From CBDUEV01 sp965366365 (GTDB lineage: Bacteria; Actinomycetota; Acidimicrobiia; Spongiisociales; JAENVV01): a DNA stretch of 43,313 nucleotides. Position numbers and translations under genes: made by a program. The notes beneath the pieces were generated by a model, which worked only from the letters and a program-made list of their open reading frames with translations, ran no database searches and was not told the DNA's origin. Location: positions 1 to 43,313 of the forward strand of contig CBDUEV010000020.1 of assembly GCA_965366365.1 (NCBI GenBank), in the 5' to 3' direction. Of this stretch, positions 8,930-16,982 are shown one piece after another; within the stretch, counting starts at the first letter, position 1; the number at the start of each line of letters is the position of its first letter.

Positions 8930-9844
8930 GTGACGAAGATCATCGTGATCGCCGGTTGGGAGCGGAGCGGCTCCACCATCATCGCCAATGCCCTCGGGAG
9001 TGCGCCGGGTGTTCTCTCCGTCGGGGAGATCAACAACCTGTGGGATCGGGGGTTCGGCTCGAACCTGTTGTGTAGTTGTGAGCGGCCGTTTTCAGAGTGT
9101 GACCAGTGGCGGGGTATCGCCGAGGCAGCGTTTGGCGTCGACCGCCACACCGTGGCCAGGCGAGCGGCTGAAGCCATCGTCCCCTTGGGCAACACCTGGT
9201 TGCTCCGGCGCCGCCTCCCGCTCATCGGCAGCCGCCAGGACGGAATCGAGGCGCCGTACGGTGAGCTACTGACGAGGCTGTACGGGACGATCGCCGAACA
9301 GAGTCAGGCAAGGGTGATGGTGGACGCCTCCAAGCTTCCGTGGCACGCGGCAGTGGCCGCCGGGCTGGACGATTTCGAGGTGTTCGTTCTCCATGTGGTT
9401 CGGGACCCGCGCGGCGTGGCATACAGCCACCGCAAGCGAGTTCGGTATGACACGGACGACGACAAGGCCCTTTACATGGATCGCCACGGTGTGACCTTCT
9501 CGTCGCTGGCGTGGGTGTACCGCAATCGGCTCAGCGAGTGGGAGTGGGGGGACACCGGTCGATACCTGCGGGTGCGGTACGAGGACTTCATCGCCGACCC
9601 GGCCGGCACTCTTCGAGGAGTCTTCGAGTTCGTTGGGGAACCGGAGCTGTCGGTTCCCTTCACCGAGGACGGCCGTCTACAACTGTCGCCGTCGCACAAC
9701 ATCTCGGGGAATCCCAGCCGTTTCCAGCAGGGGCCGGTGACGCTGCGGGTGGACGATGCCTGGCGAAAGGCATTGCCCCGCTGGGTGGCTGCGTACGTCC
9801 GGCTGGTCACCTGGCCGCACATGACCCACTACCGATATCGGTAG
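8930..9844 (+). CDS. Sulfotransferase family protein with Cys cluster
   Basis: The 304-residue product starts with the PAPS loop VIAGWERSGSTIIANALG (about residues 6-23). Further on it carries the LCSCERPFSECDQW cysteine pattern found in one bacterial sulfotransferase subgroup, and then the 3'-phosphate motif VVRDPRGVAYSHRKR. It differs from the enzyme at 6043-6909, so the locus encodes two distinct sulfotransferases, probably for different positions or acceptors. The GTG start at 8930 lies 6 bases after TACGGT (8918-8923), compatible with a leaderless transcript; AAGG at 8914-8917 is a distant alternative ribosome site. The gene ends within a 16-base perfect palindrome. Confidence 0.85.
   Translation: MTKIIVIAGWERSGSTIIANALGSAPGVLSVGEINNLWDRGFGSNLLCSCERPFSECDQWRGIAEAAFGVDRHTVARRAAEAIVPLGNTWLLRRRLPLIGSRQDGIEAPYGELLTRLYGTIAEQSQARVMVDASKLPWHAAVAAGLDDFEVFVLHVVRDPRGVAYSHRKRVRYDTDDDKALYMDRHGVTFSSLAWVYRNRLSEWEWGDTGRYLRVRYEDFIADPAGTLRGVFEFVGEPELSVPFTEDGRLQLSPSHNISGNPSRFQQGPVTLRVDDAWRKALPRWVAAYVRLVTWPHMTHYRYR
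9829..9844. repeat. Perfect 16-base palindrome over a stop codon
   Basis: CTACCGATATCGGTAG reads the same on both strands and ends exactly with the TAG stop of the sulfotransferase gene. With no loop it is a poor RNA hairpin and looks more like a dimeric protein-binding site. It may also be chance, because part of it is coding. Confidence 0.35.
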
Positions 9845-9942
9845 GCTCGGGCTCCTCCGCACCGCCGGTGACCGGCTCTGCCCATCCCAGCCCTGAAGAA
9901 TCGCGCCTGGCTCAACTCGTGGAGGCAGGTAGTCTGCGCCCG

Positions 9943-10512
9943 ATGCGAACAGGGACGCTCACCTCGAGCCGAGCCCATTGGGTGCGGCTTCTCATCCTCG
10001 CCGCGGCAGGCGTGCTGGCCGGTCACCGGCTGGCGTACTGGACGGCCCCGCACACTCACGAGGCTGGTGTGGCCGCTCACCACGGCGACGATTACCTGGC
10101 CTATCTGGCCGCCGTGCTCGTTCCGCTGGCCGCCGTCGTTCTGGCCCGGGTCGCCTGGTTGGAGCACCGGCACCGGCAGCGCCTCGTTTCGTTCCGGGCA
10201 CTCGTTGCTCTCCAGGTCGGCTTGTTCTTGGTTCAGGAGTTGGTGGAGCGCGCCGCCCTGGGCGTGAACGTTGCCGACCTCTTCGTGGAGAGAGTTCTTT
10301 GGGTGGGGGTTGGCGCGCAGCTGCTGGTGGCGGGTTTCGTTCTCGGGATGGCGCGGGCGACGCCGCAGGCCATTCCTCGGCTTCTCGGCCTGGCCTCGCG
10401 TGTTCGGCCGGCCACCTACCTGGCGCGCCGTTCCGCTTCGGCCCGTCCCGCCGCCAAGCCCGCTCTCTTCTCCCCCGTCACGCGTCGCGGTCCTCCCGTC
10501 TGGTCTCACTGA
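9943..10512 (+). CDS. Small integral membrane protein of unknown function
   Basis: The 189-residue protein has four or five hydrophobic segments (about residues 8-28, 42-62, 72-92 and 108-130), a His-containing loop (PHTHEAGVAAHHGDD, residues 31-45) and a basic, Ala/Arg/Pro-rich tail. The start is ATG 9943, 7 bases after TAGTCT (9930-9935). A GTG at 9919 is in frame but less likely. It lies 49 bases upstream of a lipoprotein with His-rich repeats, and both proteins place histidines on what could be the outer face. A joint metal-related role is possible but unproven. Confidence 0.65.
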   Translation: MRTGTLTSSRAHWVRLLILAAAGVLAGHRLAYWTAPHTHEAGVAAHHGDDYLAYLAAVLVPLAAVVLARVAWLEHRHRQRLVSFRALVALQVGLFLVQELVERAALGVNVADLFVERVLWVGVGAQLLVAGFVLGMARATPQAIPRLLGLASRVRPATYLARRSASARPAAKPALFSPVTRRGPPVWSH

Positions 10513-10561
10513 CCGGCACACACCCAGGCGTGCAGGACACGCCCTCGATACGGGAGAACCC

Positions 10562-11653
10562 ATGAAACGAACCATCATCCGCCGGCTGGCGCCGGCGGCG
10601 ATCATCACGCTCACTTTGGCGGCGTGCGGAACCGATCCCGAAGCCGTGGAGACGTCAATGGCCGGCGAAGTGGCCATGGCGGACCACGCCCACGACGCGA
10701 CCCTCGACGTTCCGGCCGACAGTGCCCCCACCATCGTCCTCGAGGTCCAGGAAGATGCCGTGAGCGGCTACAACCTGCACGCCCAGCTCACCGGTCACGA
10801 CCTCGCCCCGCGAGCAGCAGGCGGAGAGCACGTCGCCGGCGAAGGTCACATGCATCTCTACGTTGACGGCGAGAAGGTCGCCCGGGTCTACACCCCCTGG
10901 TTCCACCTCGCCGAACTCGAACCCGGCAGTCACGAGGTGACCATGACCCTCAACTCCAACACCCACGCCGGCCTGGCGGTGGACGGCGAGCCGATCGAGG
11001 CCACCGTCGCCGTCGAAGTCCCGGAAGCCGGTGAGACCAACATGCATATGGACCACGAGGTGGTCGAGGCGGGGGAGAACATGACGGTCTCGCTCGAGGT
11101 GCGCGAAGACTCCAAGAGCGGCTGGAACGCCTTTCTGACCGTTGACGGGATGGAGTTCGCTCCCGAGCATGCCAGCTCACCGCCGGTGGACGGCGAAGGA
11201 CACGCCCATCTCTACGTGGATGGTCAGAAGATCGCCCGCCTGTACGGAACCTCCTACCACTTCTCGATCGCTGAACCGGGTACGCACGAGGTCATGGTGA
11301 GCCTCAACGCCAACGACCACTCGGCCTATGGGCATGGAGGGGAGCCGATCCAGGCCATGGCCACCGTGGAGGTGGCAGGCACCCCGACCGACCCAGACGA
11401 GATCGTCGAGATCTCGGTGGCGGACGGCATCGCCTCCGGCCCCGAGCGGGTGGAGGTGGCCACCGGCTCGGTGGTTTCGGTGACCGTCACCGCCGATATG
11501 GTCGACACGGTGCACGTGCACGCCTACGACGTGATGGATGCGGTCTCGCCGGGTGAGCCGGCCACCCTCACCTTCACGGCCGACGCACCCGGCATTTACG
11601 AAATCGAGCTCGAGGAGAGCAAGATCCCGCTCTTCGAACTGGTCGTGCAGTAG
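10562..11653 (+). CDS. Lipoprotein with duplicated His-rich domain and cupredoxin-like tail
   Basis: The 363-residue product has a signal peptide ending in the lipobox LAAC (Cys22). Two homologous domains of about 118 residues follow. They share GEGHMHLYVDG (from residue 93) and GEGHAHLYVDG (from residue 211), each followed by an A-R-x-Y segment, an SHEV/THEV strand and a GEPI motif. The last 85 residues form a beta-rich domain with VDTVHVHAYD that resembles a cupredoxin or EfeO N-domain fold. The many paired histidines suggest binding of copper or another metal at the cell surface. The family is not one I can name. A strong hairpin lies immediately downstream. Confidence 0.75.
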   Translation: MKRTIIRRLAPAAIITLTLAACGTDPEAVETSMAGEVAMADHAHDATLDVPADSAPTIVLEVQEDAVSGYNLHAQLTGHDLAPRAAGGEHVAGEGHMHLYVDGEKVARVYTPWFHLAELEPGSHEVTMTLNSNTHAGLAVDGEPIEATVAVEVPEAGETNMHMDHEVVEAGENMTVSLEVREDSKSGWNAFLTVDGMEFAPEHASSPPVDGEGHAHLYVDGQKIARLYGTSYHFSIAEPGTHEVMVSLNANDHSAYGHGGEPIQAMATVEVAGTPTDPDEIVEISVADGIASGPERVEVATGSVVSVTVTADMVDTVHVHAYDVMDAVSPGEPATLTFTADAPGIYEIELEESKIPLFELVVQ

Positions 11654-11666
11654 CGAGAGGACGTCC

Positions 11667-11704
11667 CCCTCTGCTCGCCGCTCAGCCGAGCGGCGAGCAG
11701 AGGG
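11667..11704. terminator. Bidirectional hairpin between convergent genes
   Basis: A perfect 17-base inverted repeat (11667-11683 with 11688-11704) closes a 4-base loop. It starts 13 bases after the lipoprotein stop and overlaps the last codons of the minus-strand oxidoreductase gene. There is no T-tract on either side, as is common in high-GC actinobacteria. It probably ends transcription from both sides. Confidence 0.7.
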
Positions 11705-12866
11705 TCCAGGCGCCTCCTGCCTCGCTCGAGGCGAGGGCCGCCCTCACGAACTCGAGTCCGAGGACGCCGTCTTCGGCGGTGGGGAAGTGCAGGGCGAGCG
11801 GATCGGGCTCCGTGTCGCTTCGCCGTGCTGCGATCGCCTCCGCCGCATCCGAGTAGAGATTGGCGAAGGCTTCGTGGAAACCCTCCGGATGACCCCGGAC
11901 GATGCGCACCGATCGGGCGGCCAGCGGCAACGTCCCCTGGCCGTTCGGCGTCCGGATCTCGGCCGGTCGGCCGGTCGGCCGGAAGATCAGTCGGGTGGGC
12001 CGTTCCTGCTGCCATTCCAGCGTGCCGCCGGTTCCCGAGATGCGAAAGGCGAGGTGGTTCTCCATCCCGGCGGCGGCCTGGGTAACCCAGAAGGAACCGC
12101 GTGCTCCCTGGTCGAAGCGGAGGAGCGCCCCGGCATAGTCGTGCACGAGCCGGTTCGGCACGATGGTGCCCACCTCGGCCGAGACCTCGGCAACCTCGAT
12201 GCCGGCCACGAAGCGAATCAGGTTGTGGGCGTGAGTTCCGATATCGCCCATCACCAGTGAAGGGCCCCCTCGGACCGGGTCGTAGCGCCATGGAAGGGGA
12301 CCGTCCGGGTCGGGATCGCGCGTGGCGGCCTTGCCGCCCTGGACGTATTCGACCTGCACCAGCTGGATCTCGCCGAGCTGACCGTCGGCGACCATGGCCC
12401 GCGCCTGGCGAACCAGAGGGTATCCCGTGTAGTTGTGGGTGAGGCACACGACTCGACCGGTTGTCCGGGCGGCGCCGGCCACTTGGCGGGCTTCCTCCAA
12501 GGTGTTGGCGAGGGGCTTGTCGATGATGACGTCGAACCCGAGCTGCAGGGCCCTCATCGCGAACGGATGGTGGGTGTCGTTCGGCGTCATGATGGCGACC
12601 ACGTCGATGCCGTCCTCCCGCTCGCTCTCCTCGGCCAGCATTGCGAAGCCATCCGAGTAGGCCCGGTCGGAGTCGATACCGAGATCCATGCCGGCCTGCC
12701 GGGCGCGCTCTGCATCCGACGAGAGCGCCGAGGCCACCAGTTCGTACCGGCCGTCGATGCGGGCCGCCGCACGGTGCATCTCGCCGATGAAGCTCCCGGG
12801 ACCTCCACCGATCACGCCGAGCCGCAACCGTCTCCCGAGCATGCCGATGACAGGATTCGCGTCCAT
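11682..12866 (-). CDS. Gfo/Idh/MocA family oxidoreductase
   Basis: The 394-residue protein begins with a Rossmann dinucleotide loop RLGVIGGGPGSFIGEMHRAA (about residues 15-34), then DVVAIMTPNDTHHPFA and the DKPLANTLEEA segment typical of the family. The Lys of DKPL is the conserved catalytic residue. The C-terminal half is the usual GFO_IDH_MocA sheet domain, with LTHNYTGYPLVRQAR and AHNLIRFVAG. These enzymes oxidise or reduce sugars and inositols with NAD(P). The closest named group is inositol 2-dehydrogenase-like, but the substrate is not deducible. An AGGAAAGG ribosome site just upstream on the minus strand fixes the start. The gene stands alone. Confidence 0.9.
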   Translation of the reverse strand: MDANPVIGMLGRRLRLGVIGGGPGSFIGEMHRAAARIDGRYELVASALSSDAERARQAGMDLGIDSDRAYSDGFAMLAEESEREDGIDVVAIMTPNDTHHPFAMRALQLGFDVIIDKPLANTLEEARQVAGAARTTGRVVCLTHNYTGYPLVRQARAMVADGQLGEIQLVQVEYVQGGKAATRDPDPDGPLPWRYDPVRGGPSLVMGDIGTHAHNLIRFVAGIEVAEVSAEVGTIVPNRLVHDYAGALLRFDQGARGSFWVTQAAAGMENHLAFRISGTGGTLEWQQERPTRLIFRPTGRPAEIRTPNGQGTLPLAARSVRIVRGHPEGFHEAFANLYSDAAEAIAARRSDTEPDPLALHFPTAEDGVLGLEFVRAALASSEAGGAWTLCSPLG

Positions 12867-12966
12867 GGTGCCTTTCCTCGGGTCGGTGGGAGTCTATGTC
12901 GTCCGGGTGCCGGGCGGTTGACCCCTGGGTGAGCTTCCCGGCCCACTCTATGATGGACACAGGCCG

Positions 12967-13776
12967 ATGCAGCGCGAACCCGCACAGCACGATCACAGCG
13001 GTCGTTACGAGATCCAGCCTCTCGAGCCTCGGAAGTGGGAGCTGCGTAGTGGCGGGAAACGACGCTCCCTCCACACGACGGCCTCCGCTGCCCGAAGCGC
13101 AGCTGACCGGTTGGAGCGCTTTCGCCGCCTTCGCATCTCGGCGCTACGCAACGGTCTGGTCCTGATCGGGGTGGTGGCGGCGTCGAGCGTGCTGGTGGGA
13201 ATGCGCACCATCCCCAATCCGGATCACGCATCAGCCGTGTCCTATACCGAACGCATCGAAACGGCGTACCGGTCGGTGGTGGCAGGGGAGAGCGACCTCG
13301 AAGGCTTCTTGGCGGAATCCGACGGGTTTGCCGGAGCAACGGTGGAAGGTCCACCTGTCTTTCGGATCGAAGGCGGCGCAGTAGACGAAGCCCCAGCTAC
13401 CCCGGCGCCGGTCTCACTGCTCGTCGGCGAACACGACGGCACCTGTTTCACCCTGCGCTGGGAGGAGCCCGATTGGCCGGTCACCGGGATTCTGCGACGG
13501 GGCTACCCGTGCGAGGCGGTTCCAACCACGGCCTTGAATTCATCCCACGCCCTGGGCGCGTCGAGCACGATCGCCGGGTTGGTGAATTGGGATCCCCTGC
13601 TGCCGCCGGAGCGAGTCCAGGTGAGCTGCTTCTTCCCGGCGTTTCTCGTCGTGCTGGCCGTCGGAATGTGGTCCGGCGTCGGTCTCACGCTGGCGCTTCT
13701 CGAGGCTCGGGTCGGTCGCGGCGCCATCCTGACCTGGCCGGATGCTGTTGGTGTCGGAGCTCCCCAACGCGGTTGA
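12967..13776 (+). CDS. Hypothetical protein with two membrane segments
   Basis: The 269-residue protein has a basic cytoplasmic head (residues 1-58), a membrane segment (about 59-77), an extracytoplasmic domain of about 145 residues with cysteines in DGTCFTLRW and YPCEAV, and a second membrane segment (about 222-245). The architecture resembles DUF3592-type proteins, but the motif match is weak. TATGAT at 12949-12954 is a possible -10 element. The gene ends inside a strong hairpin. No function can be assigned. Confidence 0.7.
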   Translation: MQREPAQHDHSGRYEIQPLEPRKWELRSGGKRRSLHTTASAARSAADRLERFRRLRISALRNGLVLIGVVAASSVLVGMRTIPNPDHASAVSYTERIETAYRSVVAGESDLEGFLAESDGFAGATVEGPPVFRIEGGAVDEAPATPAPVSLLVGEHDGTCFTLRWEEPDWPVTGILRRGYPCEAVPTTALNSSHALGASSTIAGLVNWDPLLPPERVQVSCFFPAFLVVLAVGMWSGVGLTLALLEARVGRGAILTWPDAVGVGAPQRG

Positions 13777-13802
13777 CGCCCGGTCCGCAAGGACCGGGCG
13801 TC
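13775..13802. terminator. Hairpin between convergent genes
   Basis: A perfect 12-base stem (GACGCCCGGTCC, 13775-13786, pairs with 13791-13802) closes a GCAA tetraloop. It begins at the stop of the plus-strand gene and lies 18 bases from the end of the minus-strand gene at 13821. It is a good two-way terminator, though no T-tract follows. Confidence 0.75.
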
Positions 13803-13820
13803 GTTCCGGCATTGCTCGAC

Positions 13821-14519
13821 TCAACCGACGTTGGCCGGTTCCCTGGGCGGGACTGGCAGCTCCGCCGACTCTCGTTGCGGTGTGCTCCGTACCCCGAGGT
13901 AGAGGAGGAAGGCGCCCACACCGAGACCGAAGATGCCCAGCCCGAACGCCACTGCCGCCACCGGGCGGAGGAAGGGGATGGTGGCGTCGACGTCCAACAC
14001 GGTGTCGATGCCTGCCGAGCCGTCGGCGTTGAGCACGACCAGCGCCCACTGGCCCGTGCTCGGTCGCCACTCGAAGGTACCGTCTGCGTTGGTCTCCGTC
14101 CAGAAGTCCTCGTCGCCTGGTGGCGGCAAGGTATCCGTGCCGGAACCGCGCACGACCTCGAGGTCGTCGCCGATCACTCTCAGGCGGTCAGGGTCTGCGT
14201 CCCCGATGTAGGCACGGACATCAGCGGCCGGTCCGACCCCGATGAAGACGTCCTTTCCGTTGGTGCTGTCGGCGGTGACCGAAACCTTGAAGTCGTTCAC
14301 GAAGAAGTCGGGGGCGCCCACGTCGGGCTCGACCCACAGGTTCATGTCGTCCCCCACGAGGGCGACGTTGTCGGTGCGAAAGCCGAAATCAGGTGTCGAG
14401 ATGACTCCGTCCGGGCCGTCGGTGACCGTGAGCAGAGTCCCGCCCACCATGGTCAGGCCGAATCCGATCATCAGCGCCACGAGTCCAAGACCCACTGCGG
14501 CGATTTTTCCGATGCGCAT
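13821..14519 (-). CDS. Hypothetical membrane protein coupled to PspC
   Basis: The 232-residue protein has an N-terminal hydrophobic segment (residues 7-31), an extracytoplasmic beta-rich domain (about 32-182) and a second membrane segment (about 185-210) with a short Pro-rich tail. It starts one base after the PspC gene ends, and AAGGAG lies 7-10 bases upstream, so the two form an operon. Its layout, a single folded domain held between two membrane helices, suggests a sensor or partner of the PspC-type envelope stress protein. I do not recognise the family. Confidence 0.7.
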   Translation of the reverse strand: MRIGKIAAVGLGLVALMIGFGLTMVGGTLLTVTDGPDGVISTPDFGFRTDNVALVGDDMNLWVEPDVGAPDFFVNDFKVSVTADSTNGKDVFIGVGPAADVRAYIGDADPDRLRVIGDDLEVVRGSGTDTLPPPGDEDFWTETNADGTFEWRPSTGQWALVVLNADGSAGIDTVLDVDATIPFLRPVAAVAFGLGIFGLGVGAFLLYLGVRSTPQRESAELPVPPREPANVG

Positions 14520-14520
14520 A

Positions 14521-14937
14521 TCAGTTCTCCTTGTTTGTGCGAGTGCTTGTGCGGGTCAGGGCGAACCCGACGGCGGCCAGCAGCGCGACTGCAACGAGGC
14601 CGGGGCTGACGGTGCCGGTGACGAGGATCACGATGGCGAGCCCCATGAGTCCAGCTCCGATCTGCTTCTCGGTGGTGTCGAGTCGTGCGACGAAGCGCTC
14701 CGCCAGGGACCGGCTTTCGCCCTGTTGTGGAATGAGCAGCCATCCGGCGATGTACAGCGGGATGCCGACGCCTCCGAAGATCGTCAGCGCCAAGGCGGCG
14801 AGCCTGACGAAGGCGGTTGGCATCCCTGTGTAGTCGGCGAGGCCGGAGGCAACGCCTGCGACGAGGCGATCGTCGGTGGGGCGCTCCAACCGGCGGCGGG
14901 TCGCCGTCCCGTTTTCGATTTCCGTGTGTGTGTCCAT
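14521..14937 (-). CDS. PspC domain membrane protein
   Basis: The 138-residue protein carries the PspC domain: RLERPTDDRLVAGVASGLA, then DYTGMPTAFVRLAALALTIF and PLYIAGWLLIP (about residues 16-72). Two further hydrophobic stretches follow in the C-terminal half (about residues 90-125). PspC proteins take part in membrane stress responses. In actinobacteria the domain often appears in sensor kinases, but here it is free-standing and no kinase or response regulator lies nearby. On the minus strand the sequence TAGACC (14972-14967), a 17-base spacer and CATGCT (14949-14944) end 6 bases before the ATG, so transcription may start at the initiation codon. Confidence 0.88.
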   Translation of the reverse strand: MDTHTEIENGTATRRRLERPTDDRLVAGVASGLADYTGMPTAFVRLAALALTIFGGVGIPLYIAGWLLIPQQGESRSLAERFVARLDTTEKQIGAGLMGLAIVILVTGTVSPGLVAVALLAAVGFALTRTSTRTNKEN

Positions 14938-14993
14938 GACCGCAGCATGGCTCCGTCTGGTGCGGCGGTCTATCGGGTGTTCCCCTCCGGTTC

Positions 14994-15023
14994 CCCTGAG
15001 CGTCTCAGGGTTGCTCAGGGTTG
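14994..15023. promoter_or_regulatory. Inverted plus tandem repeat, candidate operator
   Basis: CCCTGAG (14994-15000) and CTCAGGG (15004-15010) form a palindrome with a 3-base centre. The 10-base unit CTCAGGGTTG is then repeated exactly (15004-15013 and 15014-15023). The array lies between the divergent pspC-like gene and the small ORF at 15044, directly upstream of a possible -10 TAGGTT (15031-15036). It looks like a multi-site operator for a regulator not encoded here. Confidence 0.5.
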
Positions 15024-15043
15024 CCTGGAGTAGGTTGTCAGGT

Positions 15044-15250
15044 ATGAGTGTTCACATTGACGACCCGGCAAGGACCGTAGGGCTCCTCATTTACGGGAAC
15101 TGGATCGATGTCGATCCCGGCACCCTCGAGCGCTACACACCAGAGCATCGTTCCAGCACCTCGACGGGAGTGATGTACCGATGGAGCCACGGCGGCTTCA
15201 CCTACATGGCGATGGCTGCCGACGTGAAGGCCGTTCGGCTGTCCCAGTAG
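15044..15250 (+). CDS. Small hypothetical protein, 68 residues
   Basis: This short frame starts at ATG 15044, 7 bases after TAGGTT, and ends 5 bases before the convergent etfA gene. The protein is soluble and lacks a signal or a membrane segment. It has an acidic first half (HIDDPARTVGLLIYGNWIDV) and a Tyr/Met-rich end (GVMYRWSHGGFTYMAMAADV). A well-placed -10 and an operator-like repeat upstream support a real gene, but it matches nothing I know. A chance ORF cannot be excluded. Confidence 0.5.
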   Translation: MSVHIDDPARTVGLLIYGNWIDVDPGTLERYTPEHRSSTSTGVMYRWSHGGFTYMAMAADVKAVRLSQ

Positions 15251-15255
15251 CTCCG

Positions 15256-16212
15256 TCAGGCTGTGCGCCGCTTGATTTCGGCGATGATGGCGGGGATCAC
15301 TTCCAAGGCATCACCGATGACGGCGTAGTCCGATTTGGTCACCATCGGCGCCTCGGCATCGGTGTTGATGGCCAGCACTCGCTTGCTGGCCATCATGCCG
15401 ACCCAATGCTGGATGGCCCCACTGATCCCGCAGGCTATGTAGAGCTCGGGTGCCACCCGCGTGCCGGTTTGGCCGACCTGATCCGAATGGGATCGCCACC
15501 CGTTGTTGGTCGCCACCCGCGAGCACCCGACTGCCCCACCGACCAGCGTCGCCAACTCATCGAGGAGTGCGAAGTTCTCGGCCGAGCCCATCCCTCGTCC
15601 GCCGCTCACTACGACGGGAGCGGTCGCCAGGGTGATGCCCTCGGTGAGAGTGACCCGGTCGCGCACCGAGGTGCGGTCGAGGCGGTCGCCGAGCTGGGGC
15701 GTGAAGGGCTGTCGGACCGTCGTTCCGGAGAGGGATGCCTGCGTGGCCGGGACCGCGTGGGGAGCCACGGTGGCCAGCTTGACGGTTGCCTCGAGGGTTG
15801 CCTCTTCGAGGAGCGAACCGCCCCACCGCACTCGGGTGACGGCCCAGGGTCCCGGGGCCGGGGTGATGGTGGTCACGTTGGCGGCCATGGGCAGGTCGAG
15901 GCGTGCGCCGAGGTGGGCCATCATCTCGTTGCCCCGTTCGCTCCCGGCGGCCAGCACCGCGTCCGGTGCGACTGCCGCGACCAGCTGAACGATCGCCTCC
16001 GCCCAGGCCTCGGGTGCGTAGTCGTCGAGGAGTGGCCCCTCGATCCGGTGCTCGATGGTCACGCCGTGCGAGGCGAACAGTTCGGCGTCGTCGCCCATGG
16101 CGGGCGTGGTCACCGCTTCGACCTGCCCGATGGAGCGTCCGAGGGCGATCGCCTGCAGCGACGTCTCCGCCGGCGCACCTCCGTCGGATTCGGCGAACAC
16201 GAGCACCTTCAT
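15256..16212 (-). CDS. etfA: Electron transfer flavoprotein alpha subunit
   Basis: The 318-residue protein has the EtfA N-terminal domain (MKVLVFAESDGGAPAETSLQ) and the C-terminal FAD domain with GRGMGS, QVGQTGTRVAPELYIACGIS and GAIQHWVGM, the family signature that holds the FAD. Together with EtfB it accepts electrons from flavin dehydrogenases and passes them to ETF-quinone oxidoreductase. It overlaps etfB by 4 bases (ATGA at 16209-16212), and the operon begins with a dimethylglycine dehydrogenase-like gene. This ETF therefore probably serves that enzyme rather than only general fatty acid oxidation. Confidence 0.95.
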   Translation of the reverse strand: MKVLVFAESDGGAPAETSLQAIALGRSIGQVEAVTTPAMGDDAELFASHGVTIEHRIEGPLLDDYAPEAWAEAIVQLVAAVAPDAVLAAGSERGNEMMAHLGARLDLPMAANVTTITPAPGPWAVTRVRWGGSLLEEATLEATVKLATVAPHAVPATQASLSGTTVRQPFTPQLGDRLDRTSVRDRVTLTEGITLATAPVVVSGGRGMGSAENFALLDELATLVGGAVGCSRVATNNGWRSHSDQVGQTGTRVAPELYIACGISGAIQHWVGMMASKRVLAINTDAEAPMVTKSDYAVIGDALEVIPAIIAEIKRRTA

Positions 16213-16976
16213 GCCAGAGCTCCGAGGTCTTCGAGGATGTCGACGACCCGCCCGGCCGCCTCCGCACCCTGACCCAACACGTCGGTTTCGGTGAGCTCCT
16301 CGACCGGCGGAATCAGACGAACCAATGTCTGACCTCCCGGTTCGAGCGGGATCTCGAGGCGTTGCACCTCGACCTTACGCGAGGCGAGGCGTCCCTTCAT
16401 CGTCGGGTAGCGGGGGAGGTTGATGCCTTCCTTGATACCGAGCACGGCCGGAAGCGGGAGGTCGTACTGCTCGAAACCAGCCGCCACCTCGCGCCGGGCG
16501 ATCACCCTGCCTGATTCCGTTTCGAGGCTCTTGATCCCGTTGATGATCGGTCGGTCGAGGGCGTGTGCGACCCGGATTCCGACCTGGTAGCCGCCCGAGT
16601 CGGCCGACTCGTTGCCAAAGAAGATGAGATCGAATGCGCCTTCGGCCGCTTCGACCTCGCCGACGGCGGCCACGATGGCGCGGGCGGTCGCCTGGGGGTC
16701 CACGTCTGCGTCCCCCGCGGCGATGAGGATCGCCCGTGCGCAGCCCACACTGACCCCATAGCGGAGCTGCTCGGCCGCCTCATCGGGCCCGAGTGTCAGA
16801 ATCGTCACCTCCCCCTCGGTCCGTTGGGCGATCTGGACCGCCTCCTCCACCGCGCACTCCTCATGGGGGCTCATGGCGAAGCCGAGGTGCTTCGTGTCTA
16901 TCGCGCGCCGGTCGGCGGTGAGGTTGATCTTGGCTCCAGGCGCTGGAACGCGTTTCACACAGACGAGGATCCTCAC
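16209..16976 (-). CDS. etfB: Electron transfer flavoprotein beta subunit
   Basis: The 255-residue protein opens with MRILVCVKRVPAPGAKINL and contains MSPHEECAVEEAVQ and VSVGCARAILIAAGD, which match the EtfB fold with its AMP-binding region. The internal NESADSGGYQVGIRVAHALD segment is also typical. Length matches the family norm of about 250. It starts 6 bases after the stop of the dehydrogenase gene and overlaps etfA by 4 bases, so the three genes form one transcript read from the promoter region at 19488-19680. Confidence 0.95.
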   Translation of the reverse strand: MRILVCVKRVPAPGAKINLTADRRAIDTKHLGFAMSPHEECAVEEAVQIAQRTEGEVTILTLGPDEAAEQLRYGVSVGCARAILIAAGDADVDPQATARAIVAAVGEVEAAEGAFDLIFFGNESADSGGYQVGIRVAHALDRPIINGIKSLETESGRVIARREVAAGFEQYDLPLPAVLGIKEGINLPRYPTMKGRLASRKVEVQRLEIPLEPGGQTLVRLIPPVEELTETDVLGQGAEAAGRVVDILEDLGALA

Positions 16977-16982
16977 GATCCG

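Noticed and set aside
15004..15023. CRISPR-like repeats
   Set aside because: The two 10-base repeats are directly adjacent with no spacers, so they are better read as operator half-sites.
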